From positions 5,003,572-5,067,571 of the forward strand of contig JAKZAP010000004.1 in the NCBI GenBank assembly GCA_023053575.1: 64,000 bases of DNA, in the 5' to 3' direction. The position numbers and the translations under genes are program-made. Below are positions 1 to 8,753 of the stretch, piece after piece. The notes under the pieces were generated by a model. The model saw nothing but the letters and a program-made list of their open reading frames with translations. It searched no databases and had not been told where the DNA came from. Within the stretch, counting starts at the first letter, position 1. The number at the start of each line of letters is the position of its first letter. The DNA comes from Branchinecta lynchi. Taxonomy: Eukaryota; Arthropoda; Branchiopoda; Anostraca; Branchinectidae.

Positions 1-1675
1 CCATATTAGATTGGAATCCTAATTGCTTAGCTCCCACTAGAGCGAACTTGACAATATACGGGAAAAGCACTTTTTCAAAAATTTTGCTGAGTAGCGAAAG
101 TACAGTTATGGGTCTGAAAGATTTACATGAACTAGGATCTTTCCCCTTCTTAAGAATATTCGTTGTTCGACCCTCACAAAAGTTCTTTGGCACGATGCCT
201 TGGGCAATGCACATCTGAAGTAAAAGGGCAATATGGTCAAATAGAAGGGGGGTTCCAAACGTTAGATGACGAGGAGAAATACCGTCTAGGCCTGGGGCTT
301 TATTTGTCTTGAGCTTTTTCACTATATTTTCAACTGTGCTCTTACTAACTACGATTCCGCTTCGACAGTCTCTCACTGAACTAAGGCTATGTTTTAATTT
401 ACACTCGTAATCGCTGTTGGTTTCAGTGTTCACGCTGGCAAACACTGATTGGTAGTGGTTTGACCAGGCTTCGTCGCTGATGGTAGAAGTTGAGCCAGTT
501 TCTTTGCTACCGGCTTTGTCGAATATTTTCCACAGTTGCTTAGGGTCTGATTTGCACTCAGCAGAAGCACTTTCAACATTTTTGGCGTGGATACTGTCGG
601 CAGTACTTTTGTAAGTTTTTTTTGAATAACGAAAACACTTGAAAACTTCCCCGGTGCGAGGGCGACCACAGTCTTTCCAGACTTGGTACCAGAACTTGGC
701 TTTTCTTTTTTTGCACTTTAAGGCAGGGCTATCCCAACCTGGCTTTCTCGTGCCTAATCGCACTCGACATTGAGGTACTGCCCCGGATTCGGCACACTTA
801 AGGGCATGGACGATTTCGGAGGTATAAATATTTAGAGCAGTCCGGTCTTGCTCCTGTCCGTGGGCGAGTAGCTGGAATGGAACGGAGATTCGGGATAGGA
901 TGGAGTCCACGATTCCTTGGTACTGAGGGCGGTCGGTTTTTCCCCACTCTGTTTTGGTGTACCAGCGTGGGGCAGAAAAGTTGAGCCTAGCTGCGTTTGG
1001 CAGTTGGAGGCTTATGCCTAGATGGTCACTGCAGACGGTGTCGTTATCTACGTTTACTGTTGTAGACGGTTCAAGACTGTAGTTGGTAATAAAATGGTCG
1101 AGGTCTGAAGTGGACATAGAGTTGTGGATATACGTGAAATTTTGCGATTTTGGCAGTACTTTGGCATCTTCGGGGAGACACGATGTGAGCAAGAGATAGA
1201 ATGGGTCGGTGTCTATTGGATTACAGTTGAAGTCCCCGCAAAGTACAAATTTTTCATTCTTGTGCTTAAGTAGAAATCGACCGAGCCGAGAAGAAGCATT
1301 GCTGTAGCGTTTTTCTGACAGGACATCTCTGTAGTTAGTCGGCATATAAACTGCCACTAGTAGGAATCCCCGTGGTCCAGGAATTCTCACCGCCAAAAAA
1401 TTATCGCACGATTCGACGCTCTGTACACCTAAGCGCGAGTCCGTAATTATCGCTATCCCACCACTCGGTCTGCCAAGCTCGCTGCGCCGGATCGCGTTGT
1501 GAATGAAATAATCTCGATCACGCATTCGAGGCATGATTGACGTGTTTATTTCGGTGATCAGATGCTCTTGGATACAAACAATGTCAAATTTGGCAATGCA
1601 TTCATTGATATGGTTCAACTTGTGCGGCGCGTGCCCATATATATTTCTGCTGAATATTGTCAGATTGTTGGTCAT
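1..1675 (-). CDS. non-LTR retrotransposon ORF2 (AP endonuclease + reverse transcriptase), 3' end beyond window
   Basis: An uninterrupted minus-strand reading frame runs from an ATG at 1675 to the left edge, about 558 codons. Residues 1-240 are an AP-type endonuclease: CGDFNCNP lies near 1234-1210, then SDLDHF and the CSDH motif near 1030. The RT fingers begin near residue 460 with KAPGLDGIS and continue with FRPITVLS and SKIFEK at the edge; the catalytic RT box is outside the window. This protein nicks target DNA and reverse transcribes the element RNA. The start is chosen because TAA of the upstream ORF1 overlaps this ATG (TAATG), a termination-reinitiation arrangement known from some LINEs. 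I saw no stop in this stretch. The clade is probably Jockey/CR1 group, not resolved further. Confidence 0.9.
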   Translation of the reverse strand, partial: MTNNLTIFSRNIYGHAPHKLNHINECIAKFDIVCIQEHLITEINTSIMPRMRDRDYFIHNAIRRSELGRPSGGIAIITDSRLGVQSVESCDNFLAVRIPGPRGFLLVAVYMPTNYRDVLSEKRYSNASSRLGRFLLKHKNEKFVLCGDFNCNPIDTDPFYLLLTSCLPEDAKVLPKSQNFTYIHNSMSTSDLDHFITNYSLEPSTTVNVDNDTVCSDHLGISLQLPNAARLNFSAPRWYTKTEWGKTDRPQYQGIVDSILSRISVPFQLLAHGQEQDRTALNIYTSEIVHALKCAESGAVPQCRVRLGTRKPGWDSPALKCKKRKAKFWYQVWKDCGRPRTGEVFKCFRYSKKTYKSTADSIHAKNVESASAECKSDPKQLWKIFDKAGSKETGSTSTISDEAWSNHYQSVFASVNTETNSDYECKLKHSLSSVRDCRSGIVVSKSTVENIVKKLKTNKAPGLDGISPRHLTFGTPLLFDHIALLLQMCIAQGIVPKNFCEGRTTNILKKGKDPSSCKSFRPITVLSLLSKIFEKVLFPYIVKFALVGAKQLGFQSNM

Positions 1676-1819
1676 TAGGCGAGGGGCTTCTTACTAACTG
1701 ACGATGATGCACTGGCTACGGGGCACAAGCGGCTGTATGCGGGGTGAGGTCCGTTACAATTCGCACATTTTGCGGAATTTTTGCAGGGGGATTCTCTTGT
1801 TTCACTGTGGGGACCCGAG
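1675..1819 (-). pseudogene. LINE ORF1, 3' part (second zinc knuckle and C-terminus), separated by LTR element
   Basis: Read on the minus strand, the segment continues ORF1 with a knuckle-like CANCNGPHPAYSRLCP block, then a short Ser/Lys tail and TAA at 1677-1675. The frame matches the ORF1 piece at 13036-13535 exactly when the LTR element (1820-13031) and one copy of the 4-bp target duplication are removed. ORF1 proteins of this type bind element RNA through CCHC knuckles. The element is therefore broken only by the LTR insertion in the stretch visible here. Confidence 0.85.
1816..1819. repeat. target-site duplication CGAG, left copy
   Basis: CGAG precedes the TG of the left LTR and is repeated at 13032-13035 right after the CA of the right LTR. 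A 4-bp duplication fits a Ty3/gypsy-type integrase. Confidence 0.85.
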
Positions 1820-2352
1820 TGTAACATTGGGTTGGTCATTAATAATTAATTAGCAGAAGCGATTTTAATCTTAGTTCAGAAAATATAAAAGACGTAAAAG
1901 AATATTCATTTCCCATTGGAAACTTAGACTTTGGTTTGAATATCCTGGAAGCTGAGGTTTCGATATCCTGCTAAAAAAATGTAGCATCCTGGAAACTGAG
2001 GTTGTCAGGATTATCTGATGTGGTGCAAGAACGGAAACGGTGGTAACGGAGAGCAGGAACAGAAGAGCGGTTTTGACGCAGATGAGAATTGAAAGAGATG
2101 CGATTGAGATACCAATTAGAAATAAGCCAAGCAAAAGTTGTTGTGAAGAATCAGGAATTTTGTGATACCGATTTATCAATACAGTAAGTCAGCTCGAACT
2201 ACCAAACGAAAGACTACGATCCTAAATACGCCTTCGAAGGTTGAATACTGCCGCCGCTCGAACGCTACCATATAATGATCCCAAGTGGGACATAAACCGC
2301 CGGTCGGAGTATAAAGAGTAATAACACAGGGCAAGAACCTCTCATCGGTTCA
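1820..2352 (+). repeat. left (5') LTR
   Basis: 533 bp, starts TGTAACATTGGG and ends ATCGGTTCA. It matches 12499-13031 except at 1980. A TATAAAG box at 2310-2316 sits only about 40 bp from the LTR end, so R/U5 must be short if that box is used. A minus-strand ORF of 102 codons inside the LTR is identical in both copies only because the LTRs are identical. Confidence 0.95.
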
Positions 2353-2370
2353 CTGGTGACGCGTCGTCTT
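2353..2370 (+). other. primer binding site
   Basis: TGGTGACGCGTCG begins directly at the LTR boundary, as expected for pairing with a tRNA 3' CCA end. I could not assign the tRNA; it is not the common Lys-type (TGGCGCC) site. Confidence 0.7.
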
Positions 2371-2478
2371 TCGTTTGGAGGGAAGGTGTAGGCTAGATAT
2401 TATGGTATATAGTGTTTTAGTGTTTTGAGTACATTTTTCTATTTTATTTTTTTTACGGGGTTACTGAGCGAACGTAAA

Positions 2479-3567
2479 ATGTCTGTCGAAGACACAGCAA
2501 AAATGTCCCTTGACACGCTTTGTAAAATTGCATCGCAAGTCTCTACCTTCACTGGTAGCGAAGACGTTTTGGTATTTCTTGAGACGCTGGGAAATTTGAA
2601 ATTCTGGGATAAGTCTATTCAGAGCGATGAACTTATCCGGTTGGCATTCATGAAAACAACGGGTCATGCGGCTAATTTTTTAACCAGCCACGCAAAATTC
2701 GAGTCTTTCGAGGATTTGAGGAAAGCCCTTTCCAGACAGTTTGAACACACGTCCTTGAGAGCACGTCTGATTCACGAAACTCTTCGTCTAGAGGATGGCG
2801 AAGACCCATTCCCATTTTTCGACAAACTAAAATTAAAGACTTTGAAACTCTTGGGTTTTGATCAAGTTCCGTCGGCAAATGAAGAAAGTTTTCTTGGCTA
2901 TTCAAATCTTTTGAAAAACCTACTTCTTGACAGTCTTTCCCCTACGCTGGGAATGCGGGTGGTTGCTAAGTGTCCCACAGATTTTGAAGAGGCCACACAA
3001 ATTTTGATCAATGATTTTCGGGCACGTGAATTTGCTAAAGCCAAATCGCCTCATATGCTTTCCGCTATTGCTTCCGCTTCAGTTGAAACTAAGCCTAGTG
3101 TACTAGCTGATACAACCTCACGAGATGGTATGGTTCGGGAAAACATACCAGGTAACCGTAGCGACGGCACTATTTTTGAGCGTTCGAGTCGCCAAGTATT
3201 TCGCCGTCGGGATTCGTTACGGAATGACCAAATGTCAAATGACACTAGCAGCTATAGGGGTAGATCTCGTGACACGAGAGGGGACAGGAATGGTTGGGAA
3301 GGTCGCCGTGAGAGGTCCGATTCCCGAAAATCTGGCGGTTCGAGTAAGAGTTGCTTCAACTGCAAGAAAACCGGTCATTTTACTCGTGAATGTCGCGCAC
3401 CACGTACCATCCGTTGCTATAACTGTCAAAGGATCGGGCATATGGCAAGACAATGTCGCAGTCAGTCCGCCGGATCTAATCCGAAAAAGTGTTTTAATTG
3501 TGGGAAAAACGGACATTTCGCAAGGGAATGCCTGGTGTCTGAAAATAGCAGCCGTTTAAACTTGTAA
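2479..3567 (+). CDS. gag: Gag polyprotein with three CCHC zinc knuckles
   Basis: 362 codons from ATG at 2479 (MSVEDTAKMSLDTLC) to TAA at 3565. An upstream in-frame extension to 2425 has no ATG, so 2479 is preferred. The first 200 residues form an alpha-helical retrotransposon Gag region. Next comes an Arg/Ser-rich linker (about residues 250-290), then three CX2CX4HX4C knuckles: CFNCKKTGHFTREC, CYNCQRIGHMARQC and CFNCGKNGHFAREC. Gag packages element RNA into virus-like particles in the cytoplasm. The frame ends just past a slippery heptamer at 3555, so some ribosomes should continue into pol. Three knuckles is more than the one or two usual in the family. Confidence 0.93.
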   Translation: MSVEDTAKMSLDTLCKIASQVSTFTGSEDVLVFLETLGNLKFWDKSIQSDELIRLAFMKTTGHAANFLTSHAKFESFEDLRKALSRQFEHTSLRARLIHETLRLEDGEDPFPFFDKLKLKTLKLLGFDQVPSANEESFLGYSNLLKNLLLDSLSPTLGMRVVAKCPTDFEEATQILINDFRAREFAKAKSPHMLSAIASASVETKPSVLADTTSRDGMVRENIPGNRSDGTIFERSSRQVFRRRDSLRNDQMSNDTSSYRGRSRDTRGDRNGWEGRRERSDSRKSGGSSKSCFNCKKTGHFTRECRAPRTIRCYNCQRIGHMARQCRSQSAGSNPKKCFNCGKNGHFARECLVSENSSRLNL

Positions 3568-3619
3568 GGGGACGCGCACTTCGTCACGTTTCAGTAAATT
3601 CTGATGCGCATCCTGTCCC
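3555..3619 (+). promoter_or_regulatory. -1 ribosomal frameshift signal (TTTAAAC + bulged stem-loop)
   Basis: In the gag frame the heptamer at 3555-3561 reads T TTA AAC, the X XXY YYZ form. A 7-nt spacer (3562-3568, containing the gag stop) precedes a stem: 3569-3573 (GGGAC) pairs with 3615-3619 (GTCCC), and 3574-3578 (GCGCA) pairs with 3605-3609 (TGCGC), leaving a 5-nt bulge (3610-3614) and a 26-nt loop. The pol frame is -1 relative to gag and is open from 3549. Spacing, heptamer and GC-rich stem together are the canonical arrangement. The function is inferred. Confidence 0.88.
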
Positions 3620-6600
3620 GGCTTATTTGACTAAAAATATGGGTGGAAATTTTATTGCGTCGTATTTTGCTAATTGCAATGGAGTGAATTGCAATGCTTT
3701 GCCGTATTTTAATGCTTCAGTGTGTGATATTCCTGTACGCGCGCTTGGGGATACCGGCGCTTCGATTTCATTAATAAGCCATGATACGTTTTTGCAGTTG
3801 CCTGTTTTAGCTAGGTCAAAAATAGTTAAAAACCATAATGATGTTAGTAGTGCTACCGGCCATTCTATGGAAATTATTGGATGTATTTCAGAGTATGTAA
3901 AAATTGATGAACACGAATATTTTGAGACGTTTTTAATAAGTGACAAATTGAAGGTACCAATGATTTTGGGGTATGGATTTTTAAAGAAGTATGACCTACT
4001 AATTGATGCTAAAAATGACAAATTAATCCGTAGAGGCGGTAATGAGGGAGAGGTTCGGCCTGTTTGTCAATTTTCCGATCCGTCGGCAAATTGGGTTAAC
4101 CTTAAAGGACAAAGGGAACAAAATTGTTGTTTTACTAGAAGTCAGTCTTGTAGTCCACAGTCGATCCCTTGTCACCCGGTGGGTCCTGTAGTTAATTTAC
4201 CTCCTCCTGATTACCCTTGCCCACTTCCCCATGCTGAAAGTACTTGTAAAAAGTCTGAAATCGGGTTGGTAAAAACGGAGGTGGAAGCTGGGAAACCACC
4301 GAAACGCATACACCGTCTTCAACTCGTGTCTAGGACTAGTGTTAATGCAAAGACCAGTAAACGTTGTGTTTTATCTACCAGTAGGGGGCCAATAGACACG
4401 GACGGGATATTTTTGGTTTCACCTACGAAGGAAATGAATGAACGATTCCCAGACTTGGTTTTACCAGAACAACTTGTAACTACACAGGACGGCATGTTTC
4501 AGGTATTCATAGAAAACTATTCGGACAAAGATATAAAAATTCCCTTGTTTTATATGGCGAATGCCGAAGCCTGGATTGCAGACGAAAATATTTGCATGAG
4601 TGTTACCGACTCATTAAAACCAACAGATGTTAATTCGGGTCCTGGTTTTCTGCCAGACAATGAAGTGGATGCGTTTCTTAAAATGTTCAAATTAGATCAC
4701 CTCGCGAAAAAACCAGTTCGAAAACAAAAAGTAGAGAAGCTTTTAACTGATAATCATGACGTTTTCGCGAAGGACGATTTTGATTTGGGAACTTGCAACA
4801 TTGAGCCTTTTGTAATTGATGTGGGTAATGCACCCCCACAGAAAGTTCGTCCCTATCGCATTCCAGTCCACCTTGAACCTGTTGCAAAGGCAGAAATTGA
4901 CCGTATGTTGGCTTGTAAGGTTATAGAGCCAGCCGCTTCGCCGTGGCTAGCTCCGTTATTGTTGGTCGGGAAAAAGGATGGAAGTTACCGTGCGGTTACC
5001 GATTTTCGTCGCCTGAATGATGTGACAGTGGGAGACGAGTTCCCGCTCCCTCATATCGCTGCTATTTTAGACAAATTGCATGGCAAAAAGATTTTCTCTG
5101 TTCTTGACTGTTTGAGTGGTTATTGGCAGATGGAAATCGATCCGGAAAGCCGCAAATATACGGGGTTTTCAGCTCCAGGATACGACCAGTTCGTATACGC
5201 GAAACTCGCGTTTGGTCTAAAAAACGCGCCTGCGGCTTATAGTAGAATTATGCATAGAATTTTGAAACATTTGTTTGATGAAGGGGTCGCCGTCTATCTG
5301 GACGACGTTATAAACGCCTCAGAAGACGACGATTCGCACATGGCTTTGTTGATTAAAGTTTTTACCGCTTTCCGCAAAGCCGGTCTGAAATTGAAAGCGC
5401 GGAAATGTGATTTTTTTAAGGAGGAAGTTATTTTCTTGGGTCATCGGGTCGATAAGAATGGAGTCCGTCCAGACCCCAATAAGCTAAGTGCGGTACGTAA
5501 CATTGCATACCCAAAGGACGTCAGCGAACTGCGCTCATGTATAGGTCTGTTTTCGTATTTTCGCAAATTCGTTCCCCAGTTTTCGGCTATAGCATCACCC
5601 CTAATTAAACTTACCAAAAAGGAGGTACCTTTTATTTTTGGGGATGAGGAGAAGAAAGCTTTTGAACAGCTGCGATCTAAATTGTTAGAAGAACCTATAC
5701 TTGGCCTTCCAGATCTTGGTCGGTCCGCGAAACCGATGAAAATTTTTTGCGATGCTAGCAAAAAGGCATGTGGAGGGTTTTTGGCCCAGGAACAGGGTGG
5801 GAGGCAAAAGGTCTTACAGTATACGTCACGTACTTTCAACGACGCCGAGGTCAAACATGCCGCGGTCGAACAAGAGACCTTAGCAATAATTCACTGCATC
5901 AGGTCATTTCGCCCTTATTTGCTCGGTAGAAAATTCATTGTTGCCTCGGATCATAAGCCTCTTCAGTGGTTGATGAAGAGTACAGGGAAGGATCTTACCG
6001 GAAAGTGGGCTAGAATGCAGATGGAACTGCAAGGGTACGAATTCGAGATCACGCACATCCCCGGGACTCAGAACGTCGTTGCAGACGCTCTAAGTAGGCT
6101 CCCTACGACTATTCCAACTCCCGCGATAATGGCCGTAATACCAGAGGCGGATAACCAGTTTTCCTCAAAGGAACTGCGGGAATTGCAAGGGAAGGACGGG
6201 TTTTCTTCTGCAGTACGTAACTACCTTAAACATGGCAGTGGGTTGCCCTCGCAAATCGAAACTCAAGTCCTGCGTGAAATCGAAAATTTTGTTCTTGACG
6301 ACGGCTTACTTTGTTACGTTTACACACCGTATCAAAACTGTCGCAGACCTGATTTGCGGGTAGTACCAGTTTTACCTCGTTCACTCATTCCGGAAGTTCT
6401 ATTTGATTGCCATGATTCAAAAATATCGGGTCATTTTGGGTTTCTTAAGACATATGAGCGCGTGCGCAACCGTTTTTACTTTCGGAACATGTACAACGTT
6501 GTCAAACAATATGTGCAGTGTTGCCTTGATTGTTGTCAACGCAAAGGTCTTAACCACACACCCAGGGCTCCTTTGGGCACCATACCCGAGTCCTCTAGAC

Positions 6601-8753
6601 CACTCGATATGGTCGGTATCGATCTTCTCGGTCCATTACCCGTTTCTAGTCATGGTTCAAAATATATTGTCGTCATCACTGATCATTTTACGAAATACAT
6701 CGTTCTTACGGCCATAGCAGATAAAACGGCAAAAGCTGTCGCGAGAGCGTTTGTTGAGCATTTTGTTTTGGTTTATGGGGCTTGCGAACGCTTGATAAGT
6801 GATCAGGGTTCAGAATTCATAAATGCTGTTTTCAAAGGAATTCTTGAATTGCTTGACATCAAGCAACTTCGTACATCTGCGTACCATCCGATGTGTAATG
6901 GGGCGGTTGAAAGGCGGAATAGAGATATTGCAAACATTTTAAGCCTATATGTCAAGGATAGGGGGCATTCTGATTGGGAGGACCAACTTTGTTATGTCCA
7001 ATTTGCTATGAACACAGCTTTTCACGAATCCATCTCGGACAACCCATTTTATGCTATGTTCCTTCGCGACGCCCGTTTCCCGATGGACACCGTCATTAAC
7101 AGTAGGGTCTATTATAATCTGGATTCGGATTACAAATCGGAAATGATTACTCGGCAGAGAACTGCGTATCAAATGATCAGGGACAACTCCGATATCGCTC
7201 GGGAACGTCAGCGGTTCTACTACAATAGAACCGAAAATCAGAAACCCCTAAAGGTCGGTGACCTTGTACTTTTGCATACGCCACCCGACGCGAGGTTGCG
7301 AAAATTGGACAAGATACGTTGGGTGGGACCTTATCGAATAAATGCAGTTTTGGAAAATGGCCTAAACTTTAAAATCACAAGGCTGTCAGACGGACGGGTG
7401 GAAATTGTCCATTACAATCGTTTGAAAACGTACATTCCCAGGAGTCTGTGGGAAAGGGACGTTATGCAAGATGAACTGATTATACCGCCTAATTTTGACG
7501 AAATTCCGGCACCCATTTCCTCTCCCGCAGAAAATCCGGCCGGAAATAAACCTGAAAGTTCGCGTACCGGAAAAACAGTTACTTGGTGGGACAGTCCACC
7601 TGCAGGTCAGAAAACTATCCCAGACTGCGACCCACCAAACCCACCTTCCGTTATACCAAGCCCACTTACTGAGGACATGTATGATATTGGCGCGAGTGAT
7701 TTTGCTTTTAGACCGGAATCCTCGGTTCCGGGTCCGGAATCGATGGAGGATTTTCCGAAATTCCGCCAACTTCCTCTATTTCACCGCCCTTTAACATTAC
7801 AGCCGTATCATACGGATCAACCAAATGAACATGGGGATTGCAAAAGACGTTATTCTCTGGGCTCTGAAGATTTAGAATGGGATGACCCCTATACTGAAAC
7901 ACCTGTTCGCAGGCAGGGGTTGGGAAGCTCCTCGAGTCTCGAGAGCGAATTTTTAGACGATGCACTGATGAAAAGAGAACTTTTCACACCAAGGACAGTT
8001 GTTAGATGCTCTACGCCAACTTTTGGCGAGGCACCAGTTTTGAGACAGGGTATCACACCATCTCATGATTTCTACGAAAATCTCGCTGGGGTGGGGATAC
8101 CGTCATTAGAGGCCCCAAACTACCGTCTAGAGTTCGAGAGCACAGTTGCGCAGGATCCGTTTAGTGATCCTGGGGGTATAAACGATTCACTCACGGGTAA
8201 TAACTTCCCTCAGGCTAGTACGCGGGTTGACAGGTCCCCAGACCTATCACCTGTTCGACCAGAAGAAGAGTCACCAAATCAAACGGTAATTGAGACACCT
8301 CAGTCTCGGGGGGGTAAAGTATCTCGGTTACCAGAATCAGAAGAAACCAGCCCTCAACGGGGAGGTTTTGGAAGGGGCACACTTGAGGAGACACCGGGTC
8401 ATTCTGGGCTCGGGTCGGATTTTAGCGATGGGGTCAACCGTTCTGGTAGTATGCCAGAACTGAGAGGACCATTTGGGGAACTCGAATCTGATCACCCAGG
8501 GTCTGAAGCTCCTATTGATCTTAATAGCCCCCCACCAATTTTAATTCGTGATAGAGCTTTAAGCCACCCTACAGTTCGTTCAGAGGCGCTTAGATTACGT
8601 ACTCAAGCCGCGCGCCGCGGTGCAATGCAAGGTGTTAGGTTTGATCTGGCTACGAGAGGTACTAGACAAACGTCCAGAGAAGTTCGCCGCCCAAATAGGT
8701 TAGGGTATGATAAGCTTGGAAGCCCTTATTTACCCGAAAATCAAAGGCAATAA
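3561..8753 (+). CDS. pol: Pol polyprotein: protease, RT, RNase H, integrase, long acidic/Pro-rich tail
   Basis: Open to TAA at 8751. First codon is taken as the one after the slip; the first ATG in frame is 3639. Counting residues from 3627: aspartic protease DTGAS at 42-46; RT with LDCLSGYWQ and YLDD at about 557-560; RNase H CDAS at about 708-711 and ADALSR near 825; integrase zinc binding (H...H, CX2C) near 930-975; catalytic D999, D1059 and E1095, the last two with exactly 35 residues between them; GPY at 1234-1236 (GPY/F module, no chromodomain). Residues from about 1290 to 1708 are an unusual low-complexity tail rich in Pro, Ser, Glu and Asp with no recognisable domain. All catalytic residues are present. 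Pol cuts Gag-Pol, copies the RNA and integrates the cDNA. Confidence 0.95.
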   Translation, partial: LVRGRALRHVSVNSDAHPVPAYLTKNMGGNFIASYFANCNGVNCNALPYFNASVCDIPVRALGDTGASISLISHDTFLQLPVLARSKIVKNHNDVSSATGHSMEIIGCISEYVKIDEHEYFETFLISDKLKVPMILGYGFLKKYDLLIDAKNDKLIRRGGNEGEVRPVCQFSDPSANWVNLKGQREQNCCFTRSQSCSPQSIPCHPVGPVVNLPPPDYPCPLPHAESTCKKSEIGLVKTEVEAGKPPKRIHRLQLVSRTSVNAKTSKRCVLSTSRGPIDTDGIFLVSPTKEMNERFPDLVLPEQLVTTQDGMFQVFIENYSDKDIKIPLFYMANAEAWIADENICMSVTDSLKPTDVNSGPGFLPDNEVDAFLKMFKLDHLAKKPVRKQKVEKLLTDNHDVFAKDDFDLGTCNIEPFVIDVGNAPPQKVRPYRIPVHLEPVAKAEIDRMLACKVIEPAASPWLAPLLLVGKKDGSYRAVTDFRRLNDVTVGDEFPLPHIAAILDKLHGKKIFSVLDCLSGYWQMEIDPESRKYTGFSAPGYDQFVYAKLAFGLKNAPAAYSRIMHRILKHLFDEGVAVYLDDVINASEDDDSHMALLIKVFTAFRKAGLKLKARKCDFFKEEVIFLGHRVDKNGVRPDPNKLSAVRNIAYPKDVSELRSCIGLFSYFRKFVPQFSAIASPLIKLTKKEVPFIFGDEEKKAFEQLRSKLLEEPILGLPDLGRSAKPMKIFCDASKKACGGFLAQEQGGRQKVLQYTSRTFNDAEVKHAAVEQETLAIIHCIRSFRPYLLGRKFIVASDHKPLQWLMKSTGKDLTGKWARMQMELQGYEFEITHIPGTQNVVADALSRLPTTIPTPAIMAVIPEADNQFSSKELRELQGKDGFSSAVRNYLKHGSGLPSQIETQVLREIENFVLDDGLLCYVYTPYQNCRRPDLRVVPVLPRSLIPEVLFDCHDSKISGHFGFLKTYERVRNRFYFRNMYNVVKQYVQCCLDCCQRKGLNHTPRAPLGTIPESSRPLDMVGIDLLGPLPVSSHGSKYIVVITDHFTKYIVLTAIADKTAKAVARAFVEHFVLVYGACERLISDQGSEFINAVFKGILELLDIKQLRTSAYHPMCNGAVERRNRDIANILSLYVKDRGHSDWEDQLCYVQFAMNTAFHESISDNPFYAMFLRDARFPMDTVINSRVYYNLDSDYKSEMITRQRTAYQMIRDNSDIARERQRFYYNRTENQKPLKVGDLVLLHTPPDARLRKLDKIRWVGPYRINAVLENGLNFKITRLSDGRVEIVHYNRLKTYIPRSLWERDVMQDELIIPPNFDEIPAPISSPAENPAGNKPESSRTGKTVTWWDSPPAGQKTIPDCDPPNPPSVIPSPLTEDMYDIGASDFAFRPESSVPGPESMEDFPKFRQLPLFHRPLTLQPYHTDQPNEHGDCKRRYSLGSEDLEWDDPYTETPVRRQGLGSSSSLESEFLDDALMKRELFTPRTVVRCSTPTFGEAPVLRQGITPSHDFYENLAGVGIPSLEAPNYRLEFESTVAQDPFSDPGGINDSLTGNNFPQASTRVDRSPDLSPVRPEEESPNQTVIETPQSRGGKVSRLPESEETSPQRGGFGRGTLEETPGHSGLGSDFSDGVNRSGSMPELRGPFGELESDHPGSEAPIDLNSPPPILIRDRALSHPTVRSEALRLRTQAARRGAMQGVRFDLATRGTRQTSREVRRPNRLGYDKLGSPYLPENQRQ

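Noticed and set aside
1871..2179. 102-codon minus-strand ORF in each LTR (also 12550-12858)
   Set aside because: Identical in both copies only because the LTRs are identical; hydrophobic composition and no known motif. One difference at 1980/12659 changes a residue. Treated as chance.
3125..3559. Overlapping plus and minus ORFs inside gag
   Set aside because: They are other-frame readings of the Arg/Gly-rich zinc-knuckle region of gag.
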